DNA of 5,239 nucleotides from Deltaproteobacteria bacterium (GTDB lineage Bacteria; Desulfobacterota; DSM-4660; Desulfatiglandales; Desulfatiglandaceae), in assembly GCA_019313765.1 (NCBI GenBank), contig JAFDAP010000162.1, positions 1 to 5,239 on the forward strand, given 5' to 3'. This document shows, in pieces, positions 1 to 5,150 of the stretch. The notes under the pieces were generated by a model. It was not told the DNA's origin. It searched no databases and saw nothing but the letters and a program-made list of their open reading frames with translations. The position numbers and the translations under genes were made by a program. Numbering within the stretch: the stretch's first letter is position 1; every line of letters starts with the position of its first letter.

Positions 1-51
1 ACATATTGGCCCGCCTTGAGCCTGTTCTTGCCCAACTTATTAAAATCCTGA
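1..51 (+). CDS. dctM: C-terminal end of a probable TRAP transporter large permease (DctM-like), partial
   Basis: Only the last 16 codons are inside the window; frame 1 from base 1 reads TYWPALSLFLPNLLKS and stops at TGA 49-51. A tail of the form T-Y/F-x-P-x-L-S-L-x-L-P-N-L-L is what I know from the C-terminus of TRAP-type DctM permeases, which import C4-dicarboxylates and other organic acids across the inner membrane with a periplasmic binding protein and a small DctQ subunit. The peptide is hydrophobic, as the end of a membrane permease should be, and a large hairpin starts 18 bases after the stop, as expected at a gene end. A second frame is also open from the window edge to base 284, but it runs through the palindromic block and the promoter and is less credible. 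The call rests on 16 residues and is moderate. Confidence 0.55.
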   Translation, partial: TYWPALSLFLPNLLKS

Positions 52-69
52 TCTCTTACACAGAACGTA

Positions 70-123
70 GGGTCGGCCACCCTCCGGGGCGTAGGCCCTA
101 TGGGCCGGAGGCCGCGCCGACCC
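70..123. terminator. Large GC-rich palindrome after the upstream gene, possible terminator or REP-like unit
   Basis: The outer arms GGGTCGGC (70-77) and GCCGACCC (116-123) are exact reverse complements. Inside them CCTCCGG (81-87) pairs with CCGGAGG (105-111), with an alternative inner stem GGCCC/GGGCC at 94-98 and 102-106. The whole can fold into a long hairpin starting 18 bases after the upstream stop codon. No T-run follows, so a classic rho-independent terminator is not shown. The block is far richer in GC than its surroundings, which suggests a dispersed palindromic repeat that may also stop transcription or protect mRNA ends. Confidence 0.5.
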
Positions 124-128
124 AGAAA

Positions 129-150
129 GGCGGGCATCCCGCCAGGCGGG
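129..150. repeat. Second GC hairpin with an extra half-arm
   Basis: GGCGGG (129-134) and CCCGCC (138-143) pair perfectly around a CAT loop. GGCGGG is then repeated at 145-150, so the 138-143 arm has two possible partners. Together with the 70-123 palindrome this forms a compact cluster of GC-rich inverted repeats of the REP or MITE-remnant kind. No transposase or target duplication is visible. Confidence 0.5.
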
Positions 151-204
151 ACCCTGTGCAGCTCATCTATGAAAGCGGCTTTCCTGATCATAACATCTCC
201 TTTG

Positions 205-233
205 TTGACACATGGATACGTTTATCTTATACT
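205..233 (+). promoter_or_regulatory. Near-consensus sigma70 promoter for the VWA-FHA gene
   Basis: A perfect -35 hexamer TTGACA (205-210) is followed, after exactly 17 bp, by TATACT (228-233), which matches the -10 consensus at five of six positions. Transcription would begin near 240, giving a leader of about 40 nt with the Shine-Dalgarno AAAGGA at 268-273. The match suggests strong constitutive transcription by the housekeeping sigma factor. No operator-like palindrome overlaps it. It also argues against reading this stretch as protein-coding. Confidence 0.75.
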
Positions 234-280
234 TTCCACTTGAGGTTGGGAAATAAACAAACACGGGAAAGGATTCACGC

Positions 281-2224
281 ATGATGCAAAATCGCGCTAC
301 ATTCAGATTGGGAACAGTTCTCCTCTTCAGTTTGCTGATCGTGTTTTCAATGGTAGATTTTATCCGGGCACAGTCTATTGAACGTCTTACCGTTAATTAT
401 ATAGAAGCCTCTGCCGTTCCCGGGCAAGGTGCAAATGAGGTCCGTGCATATGTCACCGTTTCAGACGCCGATGATAATCCCATCCCCGGCCTTTCGGAGA
501 TGGATTTTGTGGCACTTGAGGACGGGAGGGAGGTTTCCATTGACGGGGCTGCACTGACCACTGATCCCATGGCCATTGTATTGGCCATAGACACCAGCGG
601 CAGCATGCAGGCCCAGGACAAATCCGGGCAGACCTCGATGGAGGCTGCCAGGATGGCGGCAATGGACTTTATTTCCATGTTATCGGAAGGCGATCGGGTG
701 GCCATCTTCAGTTTTAATAATGATCCGATTCTTTTATTGGATTTTTCGACCGACCACGCTGCCGCTGCGGATGTCGTAAACGGGCTGGCCGCAAAACCCA
801 ATGCTGCCACGCGCCTGTATGACACTGCCCTTGAAGCCGTAAAAAAAGCGGCAGAGATTCCCAAGGGAAGAAGGGCCATTATCCTCTTAACTGATGGTAG
901 GGACGAGAAAGCAGGGCGAAAATTCAGCACTCACAGCATAAATGACGTGATAGATGCCGCTACTACCAAGGCTATTCGGGTGCCCATTTACACTATCGGC
1001 GTGGGTCCCCAGGTTGACGTGCGTGAACTGGGCCGCATGGCCGGTCTCACCGGAGGCCGGAGTCTGATAGCCACCTCTTTGGACGAGTTGCCGGGATTTT
1101 ACCAGACCATTGCAAATCAGTTAAAGAACCAGTACCTGATTAAATACACAACACGGACCCCGAGCGGAGAGCACAGCCTTGTGATAAAGGCCCTGTACGA
1201 AGGCAGCAAGGCTCAGGATGAAAAGAGATTCTGGTCCCCGCCGTTGCCGGTTATGCGTGCGCCGACCGTAAAAATTGTCGAGCCGAGGTCTGCCGATCAG
1301 GTGCGTGGTACTGTCACAGTCAGGGTGAGCATCGATCCTGTAGATACAGTGGCCAGGGTCAGATATTATGTGAATGCCGCCCTGAAGGAGGAACGCACAA
1401 AAGCCCCTTTTGATACGTTCAAGTGGAATACGGCCGGGCTTCCCGGTGGTCTCCATGTCCTGAGGGTAGAGGCTGTGGACGTGAACGGTAAGGTCGGGAC
1501 TGCCGAGATAACCGCAAAAGTGAAGACACCTCCGGCTCCAAAGCCAGGACCGGTCCCTATTGCCGTGGAAGCAAAAGGGATAAGCCCCATCATGATCTGG
1601 GGCGCTGCATTGGTTTTGTTGTTGGTGCTGATTGCCTGTGGGGCCCTGTGGTGGTTTCGTCTGCGACACAAGGAAGAAATTGGGGAGACTGCTCCAACGG
1701 CAGCACAAGAACACCCATTTGAGATGCCGGAAAGATTCGACGGAGACGAAACTCAATTCATGCCGGACTTTGGAGGCACTGGAGAGGCCATAGCCAGCGG
1801 AGAAAAAGGACGTACTCATTTGGCCACGCTCACGGTGGTCAAGAGCATGAACCTTGATCCCGGTAAAACATTTGAGGTAAGTATCGGCACAACAACGATC
1901 GGACGAACAAGCGCGAATGATATCTTTATCCCGGATAAACCCGTATCCAGAAAGCATGCAGAGATAACCTTTGACGACGATACTTTTTATATCCGTGATC
2001 TCGGCAGCAAGAACGGTACTCAGGTGGATGGCGAAAGTATATCTTCGAACCCGGAATGTCTGAACAATGGCGCAAATATCCACTTGAGCTCCAAAACGAT
2101 CCTTGAGTTTAATGTTGTTGTCATAGAAGAAGAGGTCAAAGAGGACGATATAACAAAGGTCTCTGAAGAAGAGGTCGGGGAGGACGATGCAACCAGGGTA
2201 TATGATGATAAGACCGATTTGTAA
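281..2224 (+). CDS. Single-pass membrane protein with periplasmic VWA and Ig-like domains and cytoplasmic FHA domain
   Basis: The 647-residue product begins with a signal peptide (1-30, hydrophobic core 12-24, likely cut after IRA). Residues 45-90 resemble the DxxxxPIPGLxxxDFxxxEDG lead-in seen before many bacterial VWA domains. The VWA domain (about 97-285) has a complete metal site: DTSGS at 104-108, Thr177, and TDG at 204-206. An Ig-like bacterial domain covers about 327-415, a Pro-rich linker follows, a transmembrane helix spans about 436-459, and RLRHK gives a cytoplasmic positive flank. The C-terminal FHA domain (about 515-612) retains GRT (541-543), SRKH (556-559) and NGT (578-580), the phosphothreonine-binding signature. 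Expected topology is ligand-binding outside and phosphoprotein-binding inside. Start at 281 is supported by AAAGGA seven bases upstream; a second ATG at 284 would differ by one residue. Acidic Thr motifs lie on both sides of FHA. The tandem stop TAA-TAG ends the frame. Domain calls are firm; the cellular role, perhaps envelope sensing or complex assembly, is inferred. Confidence 0.95.
   Translation: MMQNRATFRLGTVLLFSLLIVFSMVDFIRAQSIERLTVNYIEASAVPGQGANEVRAYVTVSDADDNPIPGLSEMDFVALEDGREVSIDGAALTTDPMAIVLAIDTSGSMQAQDKSGQTSMEAARMAAMDFISMLSEGDRVAIFSFNNDPILLLDFSTDHAAAADVVNGLAAKPNAATRLYDTALEAVKKAAEIPKGRRAIILLTDGRDEKAGRKFSTHSINDVIDAATTKAIRVPIYTIGVGPQVDVRELGRMAGLTGGRSLIATSLDELPGFYQTIANQLKNQYLIKYTTRTPSGEHSLVIKALYEGSKAQDEKRFWSPPLPVMRAPTVKIVEPRSADQVRGTVTVRVSIDPVDTVARVRYYVNAALKEERTKAPFDTFKWNTAGLPGGLHVLRVEAVDVNGKVGTAEITAKVKTPPAPKPGPVPIAVEAKGISPIMIWGAALVLLLVLIACGALWWFRLRHKEEIGETAPTAAQEHPFEMPERFDGDETQFMPDFGGTGEAIASGEKGRTHLATLTVVKSMNLDPGKTFEVSIGTTTIGRTSANDIFIPDKPVSRKHAEITFDDDTFYIRDLGSKNGTQVDGESISSNPECLNNGANIHLSSKTILEFNVVVIEEEVKEDDITKVSEEEVGEDDATRVYDDKTDL
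2126..2203 (+). repeat. In-frame 39-bp tandem duplication encoding acidic Thr motifs
   Basis: Two 39-bp units (2126-2164 and 2165-2203) encode EEEVKEDDITKVS and EEEVGEDDATRVY at residues 616-628 and 629-641. Both begin with the same 12 bases GAAGAAGAGGTC. The units retain DDxT(K/R)V while the neighbouring positions differ, and a third related DDKT motif follows at 642-645. The pattern looks like a duplication kept for its threonine motif. Confidence 0.85.
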
Positions 2225-2522
2225 TAGCTCAATATCCTGGGGCTTTCACCACCACCTTTACCCGCCTTATGCCAAGCCCTCAAGACTGTTGAGTTAAGGG
2301 ATCTGTCTATGAGTCTGATACCTTCCACAAACATCGTAGCATATAGGAGAAGCATAAGAAAACCCTTAATTCAACAATATCGAGGATGAGGGGGATACCC
2401 CGATTTATTGAGCAGATACGCCCAGGTCTTATTCTATTAGGTAGCCGTAACCCTTTTTTGGGGGAAACGGTAACCTTTTGTTAAACTGTGTTTCTATAGT
2501 ATTTAAGAAATGGAGGATTAAA
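2225..2522. other. Non-coding spacer between the VWA-FHA gene and the zinc-ribbon gene
   Basis: No convincing gene is seen in these 298 bases. The stretch has a 14-bp inverted repeat (2287-2300 with 2363-2376), a weak GGGCTT/AAGCCC pair (2240-2245 and 2274-2279) just after the VWA stop, and a small GGGG-ATA-CCCC hairpin (2391-2401). A near direct repeat (CGTAACCC around 2446-2453, CGGTAACC at 2468-2475) lies upstream of the zinc-ribbon gene. No hairpin followed by a T-run is clear, so where the VWA transcript ends is unknown. A TATAGT at 2495-2500 could be a -10 box, but no good -35 lies at the right distance. Confidence 0.5.
2287..2376. repeat. 14-bp inverted repeat with 62-nt spacer
   Basis: TGTTGAGTTAAGGG (2287-2300) pairs with CCCTTAATTCAACA (2363-2376) at 13 Watson-Crick positions and one G-T position (2293 with 2370). 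The 62-nt interior has no obvious stem of its own. It could be the terminal inverted repeats of a tiny non-autonomous element, or the closing stem of a structured RNA. No flanking duplication was found by eye. Confidence 0.55.
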
Positions 2523-2741
2523 ATGCCTATTTATGAATTCAAATGCAAAAAATGCGGAAATGTATTTGAATTTCTGTGTTTTCGCAGTAGTGATGAAGAT
2601 ACAGCCACATGCCCGTCATGCGGAGGGAATAAAACCGAGAAGCTGTTATCCATATTCTCATCTGCCTCGTCCGGTTCGAGCAACGGATTCGGGAGCAGCC
2701 TGGGTTCGGCGTCCTGCTCGCCATCAGGAGGGTTTTCCTGA
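2523..2741 (+). CDS. FmdB-family small zinc-ribbon protein
   Basis: The 72-residue protein opens with MPIYEFKCKKCG, the hallmark N-terminus of the FmdB/CxxC regulatory-type zinc-ribbon family. Two CxxC pairs, Cys8-Cys11 and Cys30-Cys33 (CPSCGG), should bind one zinc ion. After KLLSIFSS the chain becomes a flexible Ser/Gly tail ending in C-SPSGGFS, a tail style I associate with the short deltaproteobacterial members, so the gene seems intact. Cys19 and Cys65 are additional cysteines outside the ribbon. The start at 2523 is set by GGAGG at 2512-2516, six bases upstream; an upstream TTG at 2478 has no ribosome site and breaks the family N-terminus. It is likely cytoplasmic. The family was named from a putative regulator of formamidase/amidase genes, but the function of most members is unknown and should not be transferred. 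A tiny membrane protein gene follows after 128 bp in the same direction, perhaps on the same transcript. Confidence 0.9.
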   Translation: MPIYEFKCKKCGNVFEFLCFRSSDEDTATCPSCGGNKTEKLLSIFSSASSGSSNGFGSSLGSASCSPSGGFS

Positions 2742-2869
2742 GCCGGCTAAGCTTGCAGCCGTGCGCTGCGCAGTATGATCCTTCACGGGAAAAGGGAACT
2801 TAAGCGGGAACAATAGAATAATCTTAAATAATGACAGAAAAAGAAAAAAGAAAGGAAAAGGAGGGGTCC

Positions 2870-3037
2870 ATGAGCATATGGGTTTTTGTTGTGATTATTG
2901 CGGTCTGGTTCCTTTTGCAGGCATATGTCCTGCCAAAATTTGGAATTTCCACATGAATGAGAAACAGTTGCCAGTTAGGCAACACAAGTGAACAGATAAA
3001 AGAGGCTCATAAGAAGTCCAACATTTCAGTACGTTAA
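2870..3037 (+). CDS. Candidate small membrane-anchored selenoprotein (UGA read as Sec29)
   Basis: ATG at 2870 has a strong Shine-Dalgarno AGGAGG (2859-2864) five bases upstream. The first 28 codons give a membrane helix (about residues 3-20, rich in V, I, W, F, L) followed by YVLPKFGIST. An in-frame TGA sits at 2954-2956. If it is a stop, the product is a 28-residue membrane peptide ending at 2956. If it is selenocysteine, translation continues through U-MRNSC and a hydrophilic, Lys-rich tail to TAA at 3035-3037, giving 55 residues. Readthrough is supported by a SECIS-like hairpin at 2967-2983 and by Cys34 five residues after Sec29, a plausible selenenylsulfide partner. An in-frame ATG at 2831 would add 13 charged residues but has no ribosome site. 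I know no assigned function; a membrane-tethered thiol/selenol redox role is inferred. That a small gene starts at 2870 is about 0.85 likely; the selenoprotein reading is less certain. Confidence 0.62.
2967..2983 (+). promoter_or_regulatory. SECIS-like hairpin just downstream of the in-frame UGA
   Basis: GTTGCC (2967-2972) and GGCAAC (2978-2983) form a perfect 6-bp stem closed by the loop AGTTA. The loop starts 16 bases after the UGA, and its second base is G. As I recall the bacterial SECIS consensus, the apical loop lies about 16-37 nt after UGA and carries a G in its first two positions, so geometry and loop both fit, at the short end of the range. The hairpin is within the extended reading frame, coding SCQLGN, as bacterial SECIS elements must be. 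The bases just outside the stem do not pair. Confidence 0.6.
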
Positions 3038-3123
3038 CCATGCTACATTAGGCATAACTTTAAGATACCGCTGACCCTATAACCCGCAGCTCGATTGCGC
3101 AGTAATTTCCTTTTTTTCAAATA

Positions 3124-3136
3124 GCGGCGTAGCCGC
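3124..3136. terminator. Short GC hairpin in the convergent intergenic space
   Basis: GCGGC (3124-3128) and GCCGC (3132-3136) pair around GTA. On the minus strand the hairpin is followed by TATTTG and then a run of A, so no T-run supports termination there. On the plus strand GTTTAAT follows, a weak T signal. A T-run at 3110-3117 precedes it. It may act with the next hairpin to insulate two converging transcripts. Confidence 0.4.
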
Positions 3137-3141
3137 GTTTA

Positions 3142-3164
3142 ATAAAATCGCGAAGCGGTTTTAT
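3142..3164. terminator. 10-bp hairpin, probable bidirectional terminator between converging genes
   Basis: ATAAAATCGC (3142-3151) pairs with GCGGTTTTAT (3155-3164) around a GAA loop, with one G-T position. Its base is A on one side and T on the other, so either strand yields a stem ending in a T-rich arm, the usual design of a shared terminator. It lies 39 bases past the synthetase stop on the minus strand and about 100 bases past the small gene on the plus strand. CGCG at 3134-3137 and 3149-3152 offers a competing fold with the hairpin before it. Confidence 0.6.
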
Positions 3165-3165
3165 G

Positions 3166-3200
3166 ACTCGTAACCCGTAACTCGCAACACGAAACTCGTA
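3166..3200. repeat. Five-unit 7-bp tandem repeat, consensus ACTCGTA
   Basis: Units start at 3166, 3173, 3180, 3187 and 3194 with no gaps. The first and last are exactly ACTCGTA; the inner three differ from it at one, one and two positions, four substitutions in 35 bases. The array ends three bases from the acyl-CoA synthetase stop codon (3204-3206) and abuts the terminator hairpin. Two further look-alikes, ACCCGCA (3082-3088) and GCTCGAT (3089-3095), lie on the other side of the hairpins. Confidence 0.85.
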
Positions 3201-3203
3201 TTC

Positions 3204-4847
3204 TCACCCCTCTGCCCTTCGCTCCTCTTCACTCCGGATTTCCCGCCTCAGGAGTTTCCCTACTTTGGACTTGGGCAGCATGTCCCTGAATTCGATATAC
3301 TGGGGGATTTTATAAGCTACAAGTTTTTCCCTGCACCACTTGATCAGATCATAACCGGTGATTCCCTTGACATCCTCCTTAAGGACCACAAATGCCTTGA
3401 TTCGCTCCCCTACCCTGGGATCGGGAATGCCTACCACGCAACTACCGATAACGGCCGGATGCTCTTGAAGGACAGACTCTATCTCGGATGACGAGATCCT
3501 GTATCCTTTATGTTTGATTGTATCTACTGTGCGGTCAACAAAATACAGGTGCCCTTCCTCATCCATGGATATAATATCTGCTGTTCGATAAAAACGAAGT
3601 CCATCTATTTCCACAAACGCGGCCTCGGTCTCTTCAGGCTTGTTCCAGTACTCCCTGACCATTCTTTCCGAGTGGACAAGAAGTTCGCCGGGCGTATTCA
3701 GGGGAAGAGGTTCAAGGGTTTCGGAATCAACAATCTTGATCTTTTTGCTCGGAACTCTCTTTCCTATGCTTTTCAGGGGGTTATCTTCATCTACCGGACA
3801 CATTGAAACACCGCCGCATGTCTCGGTGGCCCCATAACCCTGGTAGATGGGTTTATTGAATTTTTCTCGCCAGCGCTGGTTGATCTCCACAGGTAGGACA
3901 TCCCCGCCATTAAAACAATATTCAAGCGAACTCAAATCATAGAGGTCGATCCGGTCGTGTTCAAGAATCATCCTGTAGAGCGTGGGAACCCCTATGAGGG
4001 TTTTAGCCTTATAGCGCTGGACAGAATCAAAAATGGCGTCCAGATTAACCCTTGGCATAAGGATGATGCTCCCTCCCACTAAGAGGACACTCAAGGCAGT
4101 GGTCTGGCCCAGAATGTGAAAGAGTGGTGAAGAGCCGATCACAACATTATCAGGGGGAGGGAAAAGAGGTTCACATATGGTAATCTGCTCTAAGGCCGAT
4201 TCTAAGTAAAGGCCGTGGGAAATGGGAACGCCTTTTGGAAATTTGGTTGTACCGCCGGTATAAAGGATTTCCGCTGTATCGGTTTCTTCCTTTTTTAATA
4301 TGGGAAGGTGAGAATTGTGATTGCCGGAACTTAACATTTTTTTGAATGAAAGGGTGTTGTCCTCCTTCGCAATCTTGCCCTTTGGTACCCTGTCAAAGGC
4401 CCAGCCAAAAAGGCGTTTCCACCACGGCAGTATATCGGTAAGCCTTGTGACAATGGCCTTTTTGAAACCTGTTTCGGGAAATACCTGCTTTACATATCCA
4501 TAGTTCGTATCAGAACAGACGATATATTTAGCCCCACTGTCGTTTGCAATATACTGTAGATCATGTGCCGTGTAGATAGGCGTTATGGGGACAGCAACGG
4601 CACCCGCTCTCTGAATACCTAACCAGGCGATTACCCACTGAACACTGTTGGGGACATACATGACAATCCTGTCCCCATCCTCAACCCCCTGGGCACTTAA
4701 AGATAAAGCGAAGCGTTCTGCAAGTTTGACGACCCTGTTATAACTGAAGCGGGTGCCCAAATAGATAATTGCGGTTTTGCTGCCATGTTTTTCTGCGGCA
4801 GCAGCAAAGGCATTGTAGATATTATCTAAAGCGTCTTTTTTGGTCAT
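3204..4847 (-). CDS. AMP-forming acyl-CoA synthetase (FadD-like, ANL superfamily)
   Basis: The 547-residue enzyme should activate a carboxylic acid with ATP to an acyl-adenylate and pass it to CoA. Motifs occur in order: P-loop YTGGTTKFPKG (196-206), where YTGGTT is the variant typical of FadD; YGATET (338-343); YRTAD (420-424), whose Asp424 should contact the ribose; hinge FVDRTVDTIKHKGYRI (436-451); and PKSKVGK (525-531), whose Lys531 should be the adenylation lysine. The length is usual for the family. Residues 138-160 (ILPWWKRLFGWAFDRVPKGK) form an aromatic, basic segment that could touch the membrane. Two motif positions deviate: Lys202 replaces the usual Gly of TTGxPKG, and Ala423 the usual Gly of TGD. 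Start at 4847 has only a weak GAAG ribosome site but gives a full N-terminus. It lies downstream of a LivF-type ATPase gene on the same strand, which suggests activation of the imported substrate. Chain-length preference cannot be read from the sequence. Confidence 0.93.
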   Translation of the reverse strand: MTKKDALDNIYNAFAAAAEKHGSKTAIIYLGTRFSYNRVVKLAERFALSLSAQGVEDGDRIVMYVPNSVQWVIAWLGIQRAGAVAVPITPIYTAHDLQYIANDSGAKYIVCSDTNYGYVKQVFPETGFKKAIVTRLTDILPWWKRLFGWAFDRVPKGKIAKEDNTLSFKKMLSSGNHNSHLPILKKEETDTAEILYTGGTTKFPKGVPISHGLYLESALEQITICEPLFPPPDNVVIGSSPLFHILGQTTALSVLLVGGSIILMPRVNLDAIFDSVQRYKAKTLIGVPTLYRMILEHDRIDLYDLSSLEYCFNGGDVLPVEINQRWREKFNKPIYQGYGATETCGGVSMCPVDEDNPLKSIGKRVPSKKIKIVDSETLEPLPLNTPGELLVHSERMVREYWNKPEETEAAFVEIDGLRFYRTADIISMDEEGHLYFVDRTVDTIKHKGYRISSSEIESVLQEHPAVIGSCVVGIPDPRVGERIKAFVVLKEDVKGITGYDLIKWCREKLVAYKIPQYIEFRDMLPKSKVGKLLRREIRSEEERRAEG

Positions 4848-4898
4848 ATCTTCAACTCAAGGGCTCGCCCCAATCAGAGTGTTGGGCTTAAAACATTG

Positions 4899-4961
4899 TA
4901 AATCCCAAATAGCAAATCACAAATAACAAACAAATCCCAATAACCGAAATTCAAAATTCCA
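4899..4961. repeat. Left heptamer array, CAAATNN type
   Basis: Nine consecutive 7-base units run from 4899 to 4961. The first five are close to CAAATAA (for example CAAATAG at 4906, CAAATCA at 4913, CAAATAA at 4920, CAAACAA at 4927). The later ones drift but keep the A/C-only strand composition almost free of G and the 7-base phase. The array lies 52 bases upstream of the synthetase start codon. Confidence 0.75.
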
Positions 4962-5073
4962 AACAAGTTTTGGGCATCCTTATATATAGATCAATTAGTT
5001 TATACTTTTATTCGTAGTAACAGCCGTTGATTAAACCCAATGTCCGGATCCTCCCGGTGGGAACCATGTCAGT

Positions 5074-5129
5074 TTTGGTCTTTGGATATTGGAATTTATT
5101 TGAAATTTGGTGCTTGTAATTTGGATTTT
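5074..5129. repeat. Right heptamer array, inverted copy of the left array
   Basis: Eight 7-base units run from 5074 to 5129, with units such as TTTGGTC (5074), TTTGGAT (5081), GAAATTT (5102) and GTAATTT (5116). Read on the minus strand they give CAAA-rich heptamers that align with the left array in order over most units. The best-matched pair is TCCCAAT against TTCCAAT. The array lies 21 bases past the stop of the LivF-type gene. Confidence 0.75.
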
Positions 5130-5150
5130 TTTAAAGAGATATAAGACCAT

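Larger units (their letters stand above)
4848..5150. other. AT-rich spacer carrying two inverted heptamer arrays
   Basis: No gene is visible in these 303 bases. Nearest the synthetase start is a possible small stem (CCCAA 4869-4873 with TTGGG 4882-4886). Two CAAAT-rich arrays (4899-4961 and 5074-5129) flank a unique core that includes TATATATA (about 4980-4987), a GGATCC site and a small TCCC-GGT-GGGA hairpin (5052-5062). I found no well-spaced minus-strand promoter, so the synthetase may depend on readthrough from the transporter operon. Confidence 0.6.

Noticed and set aside
6..284. Plus-strand 92-codon frame, open to the left edge and overlapping the VWA start by ATGA
   Set aside because: It runs through the GC palindromes and across a near-consensus promoter, has the unusual start TTG, and its product is arginine/proline-rich with no family resemblance. 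Frame 1 gives a more credible gene end at base 51.
1121..2083. Minus-strand 320-codon frame opposite the VWA-FHA gene
   Set aside because: It lies wholly antisense to a gene with clear domains; the product is Cys/His-rich with no recognisable motif and no ribosome site was noted.
2020..2355. Minus-strand 111-codon frame over the end of the VWA-FHA gene and the following spacer
   Set aside because: About half is antisense to the real gene; no ribosome site at its start; no recognisable domain. A decayed transposase remnant was considered but cannot be supported.
2478..2505. Possible promoter TTGTTA with TATTTA (or TATAGT) before the zinc-ribbon gene
   Set aside because: TTGTTA to TATAGT leaves only 11 bp; with TATTTA the spacing is 16 bp but the hexamer matches poorly and the start would fall in the ribosome site.
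2478..2522. Upstream TTG start for the zinc-ribbon protein
   Set aside because: It has no Shine-Dalgarno, while GGAGG sits at the right distance from ATG 2523, and the family N-terminus MPIYEF begins there.
2539..2724. Minus-strand frame opposite the zinc-ribbon gene
   Set aside because: Shadow of a well-supported short family member on the plus strand; no motif of its own.
2831..2869. Upstream ATG that would lengthen the small membrane protein by 13 residues
   Set aside because: No ribosome site precedes it, the added residues are a Lys/Glu stretch coded by the purine run forming the real Shine-Dalgarno, and ATG 2870 has AGGAGG five bases upstream.
4899..5129. CRISPR array
   Set aside because: Units are 7 bases, contiguous and without spacers, in two opposing blocks; no cas gene is present.
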